A stretch of 64,000 bases of DNA from Typhlomys cinereus (taxonomy: Eukaryota > Chordata > Mammalia > Rodentia > Platacanthomyidae): assembly GCA_023101885.1 (NCBI GenBank), contig JALPQD010000026.1, forward strand, positions 11,260,889-11,324,888, written 5' to 3'. This document shows positions 1-11,046 of the stretch, one piece after another. The position numbers were made by a program, and so were the translations under genes. Below the pieces are notes generated by a model that saw only the letters and a list, made by a program, of their open reading frames with translations, was not told the origin of the DNA and did not search any database. Each line of letters starts with the position of its first letter. The stretch's first letter is position 1.

Positions 1-736
1 AAATTATTGTGATTGTTACATGTCTGCAGAAAACTGAATGTAGACTTATTCTTGGTTACACACAGTTTACAGGGTTGCATCTCTATCAACCCATCCCAGG
101 TTGGAAATGCTGTGATGTCATAACTCTGAACACCCTTAACACGCTCACCAAACACCACAGCTCGCATCAAGCAATGGTGCTCATCCCTAGGACAGTGCGT
201 GTGGCTGGGAACAGTGGTTTAAGCAGCTGTGGCATATCTCAACTGGTACCGCCCAGGAAAAATCAATCCTCCACTCTTCTCTACTCAGTACAGCTTCTGC
301 TCCAGTGTGAAGCCAAAACATGGAAGTTGAACTATCATAAATAAGTGAGGAATTGCCTGAGTTCTGTTGTGTGCATTTATTTATGTATTTTTGCCCAAGA
401 GAAAGAACAAATAGAAAACGTTTATGTTTCTGTTAAAATAGAAAAAGTGGTCCTGTACATGCAGGAAAATAACAGTTGACGTGACTGAATGAAAACGCCA
501 TTATTGCCATTCAGGCTTAACTTGCAGAGAGCCGACCGAATTTGAAGTAAAATAAAAGTGTGTTATATTATATCACCACCTATAACATGTGGCTGATTTA
601 TAGCCAGTCCTTTATAAAAGACTCTACTCTTTGACTTTGGCTATCTGTAAAGATCAGTATTATAGCTGAGTAGCCTGCATGACTATTCAGAAGCAAGTGT
701 TTCTATTTCTGAGTGATAAAAAGGCAAGAAGGGAAA
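1..736. other. Unique AT-rich sequence, no gene recognised
   Basis: No repeat family or exon is recognisable. A plus-strand open frame spans about 9-344 without resembling a known protein. On the minus strand a short stretch near 120-180 reads somewhat like a cyclophilin motif but is interrupted by a stop; I do not treat it as a pseudogene. Confidence 0.5.
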
Positions 737-975
737 AGGAAGAAAGGAAGGAAGGAAGGAAAAAAGAAGGAAGGAAGGAAGGAAGGAAGGAAGGAAGGAA
801 GGAAGGAAGGAAGGAAGGAAGGAAGGCTAGGGAGGAAGAGCAAAAGGAGGGAGTGAAGAAAGAAAGAAAAAGAGAAAGAAGATACACTATCTTAGAAAGA
901 AGAAAGAAAAGACCCTGCCTGAAAGAAAGAAGAAAGGAAGGAAGAAAAAATGGAAAGAAGGAAGGAAGAAAATAA
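737..975. repeat. (GGAA)n microsatellite and purine-rich tract
   Basis: The core at about 737-826 is nearly pure GGAA. It is followed by about 150 bases of degenerate GAAA/GGAA purine sequence. All purines lie on the plus strand. The lysine/arginine/glutamate-rich open frame across it is a by-product of the repeat. Confidence 0.95.
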
Positions 976-2639
976 AAGTCAATAAAAACTTATTTTAAAG
1001 TCATGATATCATAAAAAGAGAACATCTTTTTGAAACTCAGTTGCTCATTTAGTCCATCTCATGAATATTTTTGCAGCACTGATATGAATTATGGCAATGC
1101 TTGCATAGTGCTCTCCTCGGAGAGACCAGTTCAGAGTCGTGTTGAAAATGAAGTGAGGACCAATCACCTCTGAAGGAAGCGGCGATTCTTCAGTGACTAG
1201 CCTATGACGTGACCCTGCAGCTCTGAAGACCCTCGCAGATACTGCTTCTTTCCTGTTTCAGGAAGATGAGGAGTGTCCGTCGATGCTGCCGGCAGGATCA
1301 AAGCCAGGCTTACGAAGTGGCTTAGAGAAGACTGAGCTGTGCGATGTTCTCAGAGTGTCTGGTGATATGAAGCCTGTCTGGGACTTGACGCTTTTTGGGT
1401 ACACGCTGCATTAGCGGGGATTCTTGGGACAGGACCGCTTCTCTTCACACTCCATCGACAGACAGAACCAGGCAGAACAAAGGGAAAAGACCCAAGGGAA
1501 GGGACAAACGATCAGAGGATTGTCATGGAAGAGCAGCCCGTTTGTGACGTTCACAGAGTCTGCTCCACTCTCTGCCGGGTGAAGAGTCAATAAATGGCTG
1601 GGGTACAAACCTCCTTTGAAGATTAAAGGAAGATAGTTGAGACTGTGACTTTAAACCGCTAAATGGTTTCATAAAGCAACATCACACCAATGGGTCAAGC
1701 TACTTATGACACGTGATCGTCACAAAGAGAAAGGCAAAATGACCCATTTTTAATTCAATAGCTATCTGTGGAGCATCTATTTTTCTACCCGGGAATCTTC
1801 TCTTTGACTGTAGGAGTGAATGAATGAATGAATAAATGAGTGAATGAGTGTGACACTAATGTAAGGAATTAGACCACAATCAAGGTCACAAGATAAACTA
1901 CAGTGAGACTTCCAAAGGGGTAAGATTCACTTCTGACTTAGGGACCTCAGGAAGTGATTCCCAGAGTGTTGCAGTTGATACCTTCAAAGAAGCGCCAGGG
2001 CTTGAAACGTTCAGATGGAGGCAGAATTGTAGGTGAAAGAAAGCTTAAGCCCCAGTCCATGGCACTAATGCACAGAGGAGGGAATGAGCCCCAGAAAACA
2101 GGTCTGGGAGAGATAAGGCCAGAACACCACAACCTTGACCACCAGGCTACAGAGCAAGTTCTTTATTCTGTAGGCCACTGGGGTCTTTGGAGGATTCTGA
2201 GACAGACATGTGCCATCAGAAAAGTCGTCTGTCCATGGTGGACGAGCTGTGCTGGAGGCAGAAGAAACGGGATGTGGAATCATCAGTGAGGAGGCAGCAA
2301 GATCCAGCTAAGGGATAAGGAGGGCTCTGGCTAGCCAGGCACAGGGAGAAGGGATGTGGGTGGAAGGGTCTGTCCTACGGGCAGTGGACAGGTGCTGGGG
2401 CCAAGGGCAAGGCAGGAATGAAATGGGTCAGAATTCAACCAGCTTGCAGCGACGAAAGAGGGTGCGATATCAGAGGTGAAGGAACTCACTTCACTTTGAA
2501 ACTTTACCTTTGGGGAGGAGTCAGAAGGACCTCAGATGGAGAGACTGGATGGGCAGTGGATAGTGTAGCCTCAGAGCACGGCAGAGAAGCAAGGACCGCA
2601 GTACAGGACGCCACAGCTATCAGGGCCGTTCCTCTAGAG
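976..2639. other. Unique sequence, no gene recognised
   Basis: About 1.7 kb of mixed composition. A short GAAT-rich run lies at about 1818-1852. Open frames are short and overlap on both strands, as expected by chance. No family-level feature is visible. Confidence 0.5.
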
Positions 2640-2880
2640 AGCAATAACACACCACCCCACTGTGCAAATTTCACCAGGTTCTCCAGATCAAGCTGGCTCC
2701 TTAGATAATCGACAAGCTCTGGGTTCAGCTGAGCGACCTGCTTCAGGAAATAAAGTGGAGAACTGCTGAGGAAGACATCCTGTGTCACCCTCTGACCTCT
2801 ACATGACACACATGTACTTGCACACATGTGTACCTATGCATATATGTTCATACATACATACGTGCATATCCCCTAAAAGC
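2640..2880 (+). repeat. RSINE1/B4-type SINE, 3' part
   Basis: The order of sequence blocks fits the right half of a rodent RSINE1/B4 SINE in plus orientation: a GGGTTCAGCTGAG segment, a GAGGAAGACATCC segment, then CCTCTGACCTCTACATG and a degenerate CA/TA tail to about 2870. The left half is too diverged to bound. Confidence 0.6.
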
Positions 2881-3013
2881 TGTGGCGACAGCTGACTGCA
2901 GACTGAAACTTCAAAACTTGTGAGCGCCAAATAAACATTTCATTTTTAGAAATTCACTATCATAAGTATTTCAAGTATTCATTATAGCAATAAAAAGCTA
3001 GCATCGCATGTGG

Positions 3014-3017
<4 letters not shown>

Positions 3018-3057
<40 letters not shown>
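3018..3057. repeat. (CA)n microsatellite
   Basis: About 20 uninterrupted CA dinucleotides. Confidence 0.97.
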
Positions 3058-3058
<1 letters not shown>

Positions 3059-3147
3059 TTTTGCTTTTGGGAGGTATGCATATTTCAAAGTGAGCATGAA
3101 AAATGCGTGCAAAATTCCCAGCACATAAAAGTGACCGATGTTGCGAG

Positions 3148-3202
3148 TGGAGAGATGCTTGAGGTTAGAGCCGCTGCCTCCCAAGCAGAAGGACTAGGTG
3201 AC
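3148..3202 (+). repeat. B2-like SINE head fragment
   Basis: Starts GAGAGATGCTTGAGGTTAGA and continues through a CCAAGCAGAAGGA segment. This matches the head of the complete B2-like copies elsewhere in the window (for example at 4171 and 50593). The body is absent. Confidence 0.5.
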
Positions 3203-4170
3203 TAATGTTGAAGAGCAAGTCATGCTGGCTCTGGTTCGACTGTTTTATACCGCACCTCTGGAAAGATGCGTAAATGAGATGTCCACATAAAAAATGCGTC
3301 ATGTCAACTTTGACTAGGAATGCGTGTCTATTTCTTTCATGCTGCCGAGAGATGAATTGCAGGCTAGCTGCTTGGAGTTCCTTGAGTTTGCAGAAGACCA
3401 TTTAAGATGCAAGGACACAATTTTCTTCCTGCTGCATAATCTGCCAACTATTACGTAACCCAGGCTTTGCTGACAGATTGTTTGGGGGACTCAGAACTCG
3501 ATCTTCAGCTTTATATTTCTCTGAAGAGTGTGCTAAGCTAGGTCTCCAAATACGCGCAGGGAGAAGTTAATATTAATCCAACAAAGACTGAATCATCAGC
3601 AATCAAAAATGTTTCTTGTCAAAATTGCCAGTTTTCTGCCCCTGTATCAAAATCATTGAGATAAATTAAAATGGGGGAGTTTTATTTTGGCTCTTTGTTG
3701 AGGAGGTTTTGGTTCAGAATCAATTGGTCCCATGACTTCTGGGGCTGTAATGTGGGCCGGCACATAGTAGGAGCAGAAAGCAAAGCAAGTGCTCACGTGG
3801 TTAGGATGAAAAGAACGGAGAAGGTGGGAGAACCTTTGAGGTCACAAGTGCAGCAACCTAAAACCTCCCAGGAGGCAGGCGGCACCACCTCTTAAAGGTT
3901 CCGTCACTTCCCAGTAGCACCAAGCTGAAGACCAAGCCTTTGCTTTGTGGACCTTTGTGAGTGGGTGGGGTATTCTAGGTCCCAAAGGTCACCACCAACC
4001 TCAGCTACTTGAAATGATTAACAAAAAGACACCATCAACTAACCAAAAATAATCCCCAAAGTCATTGTTTGGTGACATTCTTTGTGTATACGGTTGGCTG
4101 CTAGTTGTGACCAAGAAATGGAGTGAATTCCCACTCAAGTACTATATTTCATTGACTTAAAAATAATGTT
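3203..4170. other. Unique sequence, no gene recognised
   Basis: About 970 bases between SINE copies. I see no repeat family, splice-flanked conserved frame or RNA gene. Confidence 0.45.
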
Positions 4171-4460
4171 ACAGACTGGGGAGATGGCTCAGGGGTTAAA
4201 GTCTTTGTCTTGCAAGCAAAAGGACCTTAGTTCAAATCCCCAGATTCCACATAAAAATGGCAGGCAGATATAGTGAGGGTCTGCAATTTTGGTCCTGGAA
4301 GGTGGAACCTAGGAAATTCCAGAACAAAGCAACGAAGAGGTAGAGCAATCCAGGATGGTTCCCAAAATCACCCTTGGGCCTCCACAGAGACATATACACA
4401 CGTGCCCTCTTGTACACACACATACACACATATACATACACATGCCAAAAAAACCTAATG
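4171..4460 (+). repeat. B2-like SINE, near full length
   Basis: Begins GACTGGGGAGATGGCTCAGG, the tRNA-related head of B2-type SINEs. It continues with AGCAAAAGGACC, a middle holding GGTCCTGGAAGGTGGAACC, the GGGCCTCCACAG box and a degenerate CA tail. The same order recurs in at least nine other copies here, so this is the main SINE subfamily of the window. Confidence 0.85.
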
Positions 4461-4745
4461 CTGAATAAGAAGTAAAAACATTCGTGAATAGGAATGTGTT
4501 TCTCTGACAATGAAGTCATGCTCAGTTTACAGAGGAAATTAACAGTTGAATTCCACCCTATCGTCTGTCTTTTTTAGCCCTGAACTGCATTGTTGACCTC
4601 TCTATACTTGCTTCACCAAGCTGTCTTCCCTCTGTGGCATTGTCCCTAGGGATACGGAACTGTATCTGATCCTCCAAGATGTCAGCCATCCTATGCTGAC
4701 TCTGTTTAGCAGGTCTTCTCGAAGACCCGAGTGTGAAAGAGCTTT
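4461..4745. other. Unique sequence between SINE and LTR
   Basis: Nothing recognisable in about 285 bases. Confidence 0.4.
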
Positions 4746-5152
4746 TGTAATAGTTACTCTTAGTTAAAACTAATGCCGTGAGAGAGCATTCAAAGTCAAG
4801 CAATGTAAGGGAGAAAGGGAGATTTATTCAGCTCATGGTTTCAGGGGGGAGACACAGTCCTTCATGGTGGAGGTGACATGGCTGGTGGCTGAAGCTGGAG
4901 GCACCGAAGTCACTGCAGACATCCTGGAGGCTCAGAGCTGCTCAGTCCAGTAGGCCAGTGGGTGACGGCTGAAGCGGAGAGTCTCTCTTCAAAGTCTTCT
5001 GATCCGTGGTTCCTTTTACCTGGTCAGCTACGGGAAGTTCCAATCAGATCTAGGGCTGGTCTATGTATTGTAAATGGATTGATCTGGATCATCTCTTCAG
5101 GTAGTCTGACGGCTGGTTTTAGTTCATGCCAGGTGTGGTTAAGTTGACACCC
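4746..5152 (-). mobile_element. MaLR-type LTR, truncated
   Basis: Read on the minus strand it matches the solo LTRs at 53828-54221 and 62469-62835. Shared blocks are a GTTGACACC segment near the start, GGTTCCTTTTACCTGG seen on the plus strand, and a polyadenylation-type AATAAATCTCCC on the minus strand. The expected terminal bases at the 5152 side are missing and I find no 5-bp target duplication, so this copy is older or truncated. MaLR is my family guess. Confidence 0.7.
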
Positions 5153-5828
5153 TGGCATCTGAGATTCTTCTTACTCAGGTTGTGAGAAGAAAAGACTGTG
5201 CTTCTAGTTCAGCGACGGCTCCAGCATGGAAAAGTTTGCTTGGAAGGTTTCCTTTCAAAGTAATTTAAGTCCACACTATTTCAACTGAAAATAGAATTCA
5301 TTAATCCCACCCCTAATCTATGAGTTTGTGAATTTATTCACCCATCCTTCTTTTCTCTCCCCAACTCTTTTCTTGTTCCAAATTGGCTAACTGTGCAAAT
5401 AATATATAACATGATATGACTTACTTTTTTTTTTTTGAAAATAGCCTTTTTTGTATTACATTTACCGGTTTTCTTGTCATTGACTGATAATAAGTCTTGA
5501 CTTCCAAACTACACTGTGAACTTCCAAGATTGCCTGGTCCAACCCTGCATTGCTGCTCCCAGCACAGCCCCTGGCAAAGGCGCTGACAGCAGTGTGTGTT
5601 CACTAAATGAGGACTGCGTGAGCTATGGCAGATAGGACCTCGGGGGATGACCCCAAGGTTTCCATTTGGAAAACTGAGTGAACTCTGATGTCCTTAGAAT
5701 TACAGAATACAAGCGAGGGGCAGAATTTGGAGAGAAACACTCTGTTTTTTTTTTTTGCCCAACTGTCATTTAAATATAAATCCAGAAATATTTATTACTA
5801 CTTTGCTTCCGTGCCCAACTTTAGACTT
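5153..5828. other. Unique sequence with short T runs
   Basis: T runs lie at about 5426-5436 and 5746-5755. No gene or dispersed repeat family is recognisable. Confidence 0.45.
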
Positions 5829-5895
5829 TTGGCGGTAACTCAGCGGTAGGTAGAGTGCTTGCTTAGCACACATGGCGTCGCAGAGTCTATGCCCA
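5829..5895 (+). repeat. ID-like SINE fragment
   Basis: The series GGCGGTAACTCAGCGGTAGG, AGAGTGCTTGCTTAGCA resembles the tRNA-Ala-derived head of rodent ID elements, including an A-box-like segment. No clear A-rich tail. Too diverged to be a functional tRNA gene. Confidence 0.5.
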
Positions 5896-6491
5896 ACTTT
5901 ATTTAAATGAGTCGTCTGTGTGCATCGAACTGGGCTACATATGTATGTTGGCACAAAAACCGGAAAAGTAAGTGTGGAAAAATAAACCTAATACCGTGCC
6001 CGATGCTTTTGGTATTGTGCTATTTAATTTGCGGCCACGGCCAACCAACCATATATACATGTTTTTTGTTCCTGGAAAAGGAGAATCCACAAGGGAGTTG
6101 GAAAGCAATTCTGAATGAGTGGAATTAGCGTGCAAAGTCTGAAGCCACTGGGCGAAGCAACAGCAGAGACCCAGGCGAATCGTCTGTTACTGACTTGGGC
6201 GGGGTTCCTGTGTGCTGTTTATTTCTTTTGTGGAGTTGAAGTGAAAGGAGAAGAAAATGAGAGGTTTCTAAGCCTGCCCCAGAGTCCACGAGAAATGGGC
6301 CTTGTTCCTTTAAAACACAAGTAACAGGTCTGAGAAGGACCTGTGGCTGGACTGGGTGGGGCCACCTGCAGCTGAGGCAGCGCCATCTCAGTGCCAGCTC
6401 TCAGCCCTAGCCAAGGCCTAGAGCAAAGGCAGGTGAAGATTAGAACCCAGCACTCGCCTTTCCCTTAGGTAGTAGTTCTTTGTGCTTGCAG
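5896..6491. other. Unique sequence, no gene recognised
   Basis: Short open frames on both strands overlap without any family resemblance. Confidence 0.4.
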
Positions 6492-6568
6492 CTAAGAGGA
6501 CCCCTCCCCCTCCCTGGCAACTAAGAGGACCCCTCCCCCTCCCTGGCAGCTAAGAGGACCCCTGCCTT
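6492..6568. repeat. 29-bp tandem repeat, about 2.6 copies
   Basis: The segment CTAAGAGGACCCC recurs at 6492, 6521 and 6550, exactly 29 bases apart. The first two copies differ by one base; the third breaks off after its first 15 or so bases. Confidence 0.9.
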
Positions 6569-6589
6569 GCATTTGAGCCCTGGAAATTT

Positions 6590-6735
6590 CTAGAGGACCC
6601 AAGTTCAGATCCCCAGCACTCGCCTGAAACCTGAATGTGGTGAGACAGGCAGAAGCCAGGGTCCTGCTGGCCAGATGGTCTGGCCGGAAGCACCATCCAA
6701 GTTCAGCCGGTGACATGAGCTCAAAGACAAGTGAG
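6590..6735 (+). repeat. Diverged B2/RSINE-type SINE fragment
   Basis: AGGACCCAAGTTCAGATCCC followed by CCAGCACTC resembles the promoter-box region of B2/RSINE-type SINEs. It is followed by a second, overlapping SINE. Confidence 0.45.
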
Positions 6736-6744
6736 GTAAAGAAT

Positions 6745-6962
6745 AATAGAGGGAGGCAAAGAGGCAAAGCCGCTGTCTCTCGAGCAGAAGGACCTGAGTT
6801 CGGATTCCAGATCTCACATGAAAACTCCAGGCAGAAGTGGTGGGGCTGTGAGGCGGAACCTGGGAAACCCCAGAGCAAAGCAAAAAGGAAAGAGGACAAT
6901 TCAGGATTTTTCCCAAAGTCACCCTTAGATCTACACAGGCATACACACTAAAGTGTCCTCTA
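6745..6962 (+). repeat. B2-like SINE, head-truncated
   Basis: Carries CGAGCAGAAGGACCTGAGTT, the CCTGGGAAACCCCAGAGCAA block and a segment resembling the GGGCCTCCACA box. It matches the window's B2-like consensus but lacks the first 25 or so bases. The CA array that follows is its expanded tail. Confidence 0.8.
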
Positions 6963-6967
6963 GGACA

Positions 6968-7003
6968 CAAACAAACACCACACACCACACACCACACACC
7001 ACA

Positions 7004-7050
<47 letters not shown>
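6968..7050. repeat. (CACAC)n/(CA)n compound microsatellite
   Basis: Begins as an ACCACAC pattern and becomes pure CA. It lies between the tail of one SINE and the start of a B1. Confidence 0.93.
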
Positions 7051-7052
<2 letters not shown>

Positions 7053-7063
7053 CACACGCACGC

Positions 7064-7222
7064 GCGCATGTTGGCCAAGCATGCTGGTTCACACCTTTAA
7101 TCCCAGCACCTGGGAAGCAAAGCCTGCAGATCCCCACAAGTTCAAGGCCAGCCTGGTCTTATCCTGAGTTCAAGGCCAGCCTGGAACACAGAGTGAGGCC
7201 CTGTCTCAAAAACAAAACAAAA
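7064..7222 (+). repeat. B1 SINE
   Basis: 7SL-derived B1: GGTTCACACCTTTAATCCCA, then a GTTCAAGGCCAGCCTGG segment repeated about 30 bases apart, as in the internal duplication of rodent B1, and a CCTGTCTCAAAAACAAAAC tail. Plus orientation. Confidence 0.9.
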
Positions 7223-7284
7223 GAATCACAGAGGAAGCGTCTTGGAGTCACCTGTGCTTTTCATACATGCATGAATGGAAGAAT

Positions 7285-7620
7285 GCACCCCCACAGACAT
7301 CACATACATACATGCACACACATACACACCACACACACATAGCACATACATATACTGTACATATACCACACATACATGGCACACACATACACACACATGA
7401 ACTAAACATATACCAAACATATCACATACATACAGCACATACAAACACGTGTACAGGATGCACACATACACAGCATATGCACATATATATAATATACATA
7501 TACACATATATACATATACACACGCCTACAGCACATGTACACACATACTTATGCAGCACATGCAGGTACACACACACATACACACGCACACACACACACA
7601 CATCCATACAATGTTAACAC
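7285..7620. repeat. Degenerate CA/TA-rich array
   Basis: About 335 bases of imperfect ACAC, ACAT and ATATAT repeats, ending in pure CA at about 7580-7602. Overlapping His/Thr-rich or Val/Cys-rich open frames on both strands come from the composition. Confidence 0.9.
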
Positions 7621-8062
7621 TGAACCATTCAATAAGCCCAGAACCTGGCCATTTCCCATGGACAACATGCCTGTAATCCTATCACATGTTTATTTTTTTC
7701 CAGACTTAATTAACCCATGCACAGTGCCCTAGACAGAGACACGAAGAGCCGCAGCAGTCCAATTGAATCTGTTTGATTTCTTTTCTCTGCTCCCTCAGGG
7801 CCCAGAAGCAAATTCCAATTTAGTAACCAAGGCCTGAATCATTCATTGAATAAGTAACTCAGGTTCTCATCCTTGTTCACTGATCCGGTGACAGAAACAA
7901 ACACAACACTTTATTTTTTATTTTTTATGCCAAGTGTGCGAATGGGCTCTGGGGAACGTCACATTCAGAAACTGCAGAGGGGCTGAAAACCACTGGGGGG
8001 GGGCAGCAGGAGAGCGGCTGTGCAGCCAATGTCCTGAGGCAAGAGTATGTTCTTGTGGAGAC
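7621..8062. other. Unique sequence, possibly constrained
   Basis: No dispersed repeat is visible. The part at about 7690-7880 has TTAATTAA, CCAATTGAATC and TGAATCATTCATTGAATAAG, an AT-core motif mix often seen in conserved non-coding elements. Conservation cannot be judged from one sequence. A G10 run sits near 7997. Confidence 0.3.
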
Positions 8063-8091
8063 ATGATGATGATGATGATGATGATGATGAG
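8063..8091. repeat. (ATG)n microsatellite
   Basis: Nine consecutive ATG/GAT trinucleotides. Confidence 0.97.
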
Positions 8092-8399
8092 TTGCCATCA
8101 AGATACAGGCAATTGGCTTTCCAGTTAAAGGACTAGGATTCATAACAAACAGTCCAGAATGTAGCACCCTTAAGATTCCAAGCTTAGGCTTACAAACACA
8201 AGCAGAGCTTGTCTGGCTGCAGGAAGATAATCTGTTGACTAGGAGTTGGACATTCGTGTACATGTTCTTTGAACTGTGGATGTTGAGTGCTTAGAATGTT
8301 TCTGGACACTACGAATGGAAGAGATGCAGAGAGGAGGAAATCAAAATTCATCCCAAAGCTTCCTATGGAAACAACCAATCACAGGCCTGGAGAGGGAGC

Positions 8400-8640
8400 T
8401 CCATTCATCCAGAACCCACATAAAAAGCCAGGCTTAGCAGCACGTGCCTGCAACCCAGAGCGGAGGAGTGGGACAGGCTGACAGGACCGAAGTTCAAGAG
8501 CCAGTGGCTTAACCAAGTCAACGAACTTCAGGTTCACTGAGAGCCTGTCTCGAAAGCAAGCTGAAGAGAGACCCAGGACAGACAGTCCATAGTGACCTCT
8601 TACCGCCACACACAGGGACACACACAGGCACACTGACAAG
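8400..8640 (+). repeat. RSINE1/B4-type SINE
   Basis: Carries GCACGTGCCTGCAACCCAGA, GGTTCACTGAGAGCCTGTCT and a CAAGCTGAAGAGAGACCC block, then a CA tail. This order is that of rodent RSINE1/B4 composites. Plus orientation; 5' boundary unclear. Confidence 0.65.
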
Positions 8641-9165
8641 TACATGTACCCCCCACACACAAAAACACATACACAGCATCCACACTTAACACACACGGCT
8701 AGTGCACACAGCACATATATAACACACACTAAGCATATACAGCTCATGCAAAACACTCCTACAGTACATACAATAAACACATACAATATACACAACACAC
8801 ACACAACACACACTACTTATATAATTTATGCACAACATGCATAATAAACACAACATACACAATACACACTAAACATACAACTCATGCACAATACACATAA
8901 TAAACACACAACACATGTACAAACACATATTAAACATGTGCAACTCATGCACAACACACACAATAAACACACACAACACCCATAGTAAACATAAACAACT
9001 CATGTACAACACATACACAGCACACACAATAAATGGAACTCATGCACAACATACACAATAAACACACACAACAATCACATTAAACATATACAACTCATGC
9101 ACAACACGAACACAGCACACACAATAAACAATAGCTCATACACAACACACGCAATGAACATACAC
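8641..9165. repeat. Degenerate CA-rich minisatellite with recurring AACTCATGCACAAC
   Basis: About 520 bases in which AACTCATGCACAAC-like and CACAATAAACACAC-like words alternate. Occurrences lie near 8879, 8941, 8997, 9025, 9089 and 9133. It probably grew from the CA tail of the preceding SINE. Confidence 0.85.
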
Positions 9166-10584
9166 GAGAGAAAAGCCTTCTAGTGCTGTGGAATCCAATG
9201 CAAAGCCTGGGTCAGTAACGAGTCGGAAGTAGTTAGATCAGAGGAGATGGTGGGAAGGACCATGATTCTTCCCCTGGAAGCGCTGAGCAACTGAACATCT
9301 GTTCTTCCATCAGGGTTTGTGTGACGAATGAGTTCGTGGAAGTAATTTCCAAAATAGTGAAATTTAATTTGCAAACTCTGAAAAGCAGTAACATGCTTTG
9401 GTCCTAATTCCTTGATAGTTTGCCACAACTGGGCTACGGTGGAGGAACTGGGGGGGGGCAATTAAAGCCGAGGCGTGTCAGAACTGCCTAGGAGGAGGGG
9501 ATCACAACCTCCCTCGCCAACGGCTTTCCAAACATGTTTGCGGTCTGACGCTTTGGTGGGTTGCTGCAGAATCTGCTGTACAGTGAATGCGGACTGCATT
9601 TGCCAGACATAAGCATCTGTCGTTAGCTCAGCAAGGAACAGGAAACGTCTCCTCCTGGCACAAGGGCTCAGCTTTGCACAAGAGCACCCTCTTCTGAGCA
9701 CTTGCAACCCAGACTACAGAGAACTTGTACTACGAGCAGCTGGGAGCCCCTGGGAGCTCCCAGCTGAGTGAGAGGGCGTCCTTGGTGGTGGTGGTGGAGT
9801 CCACTTGGCAGGGGCCATCCAGGATCCTATGCATCTGCCTAAGCATTTAGGAACCTGTACTGGAAAGGATGGAAAGATTCCACGTCATCGTCCCACAAGG
9901 TTCAGAGGAAAAAGACGCTCAGGTGTCCCGGAAAGGGTTGCCCAGAATCCACGGGTCGGAGGGACACACTGCTGAGCCAGGAAGCCCCCCACCGGCCCTG
10001 TGTCACAAGGCGATCATGCTGTGCTGTGTGCGAGGTCACTTTCAGGCCAAGGGACAGGGTTCTGGAAAAACTGAATGCTGTCTGTTGCTTCCTGTGGACT
10101 TCCTCGGAGCAGGTTCTTGAAAACGGACAGTTAACGATTGGGGGCGGGGCACCCGGTACTCATTTGCATATCCATTGAGCTATTAAAAGTGTCCGCTTGC
10201 TTGGGTTCTTCAGTTGAGGGCAGAGGAGTCTTTGGAGCAAAGGGAAGATGCTGTGTAAACACCAGGGTGCTGTGCTGGACCAGGGGACGGCTTCTAGCCA
10301 GCAGACCTGGAGAGGAAGGGTCAGGGTGGCCGAATTCCAGGGAGGGTTAAGATTTGTGCTCAGCTTCATCATCAAAACAGACTGAAGTCCAGCCATCCAG
10401 TTCTGATTTCCTTGGGAAGCCTGCAATCTCTGGGAAGTTTGAGGGGAAAGGTGGACAATCACACACCGTGGAGAAGCGGCCAAGCAGGCTGAAGTCCAGT
10501 TCCACAAGGGCCCGATAAATGCCTTTCTGTTACTGTAATACAACAGGATGATGATGGTCGCCATAGCAACGGTGGTGGTGGTGA
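9166..10584. other. Unique sequence with a long minus-strand open stretch
   Basis: No dispersed repeat recognised. On the minus strand one frame stays open from 9707 to 9180 with a single stop near 9462. The translation is not recognisable, so it is not called as a gene. Short GGT repeats occur at about 9786-9804. Confidence 0.4.
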
Positions 10585-10589
10585 TGATT

Positions 10590-10680
10590 TTTTTCCGTTG
10601 TAGAGACAAAGCTGAGGCTCAGAGAGGGTCAGTTGCATCTGGCCGTCAGGAGCAAGTTGCGGTCACTCCAGCGTCACTAG
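10590..10680 (+). repeat. MIR fragment
   Basis: TGTAGAGACAAAGCTGAGGC then TCAGAGAGGGTCAGTTGC resembles the MIR core (mammal-wide tRNA-derived SINE), which reads as acagatgaggaaactgaggc with tcagagaggttaagt. Diverged, as expected for its age. Confidence 0.6.
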
Positions 10681-10789
10681 AAGGAAGCACGCAGTTTGTT
10701 GGAAGTTCAGCTGGGGCTTTGTGTTTGCGGGGTTCAGGGTTGTTTGCTCCCTTTTTCTTTGCTGACACTATCAAATAAGCCAGGATTTT

Positions 10790-11046
10790 CCGTGTGTGTG
10801 TTTATGTGTGTGTGCACATGCACACAAGTGCACATATCCACTGGAAGTCAGAGGTCAATCTCAGTTGCTTTTCTCAAGAACTATTGCCTCCCATTAGTTA
10901 AACTGATAGACTCGGGAATTCACCAGTCTGTACCTCTCCAGTTCTGGGGTGACAAGCAAGCTTTCTTCATGAATCCTGGGAGTCAAATTCAGGTGGTCTT
11001 ACTTGTGCAGCAAGCGCTGTGGCCATGGAGCTGTGTTTCACCCCTG
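10790..11046 (-). repeat. B4-type SINE, diverged
   Basis: A GT-rich stretch, then GGAAGTCAGAGGTCAATCTC, later GGGAGTCAAATTCAGGTGGT and TGTGCAGCAAGCGCTG. This is the antisense layout of a B4 SINE: tail first, promoter boxes last. Confidence 0.65.

Noticed and set aside
110..250. Cyclophilin-like stretch on the minus strand (VVFGERVKGV preceded by a TTVP-like segment)
   Set aside because: Only about ten residues resemble the family, a stop interrupts, and the expected residues around it are missing. Probably chance.
5829..5895. Possible tRNA gene
   Set aside because: Has an A-box-like segment but no foldable cloverleaf; better explained as an eroded ID-type SINE.
8641..9165. Possible CRISPR-like direct repeats
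   Set aside because: Spacing is irregular and spacers are CA-rich and related to each other; the genome is clearly mammalian.
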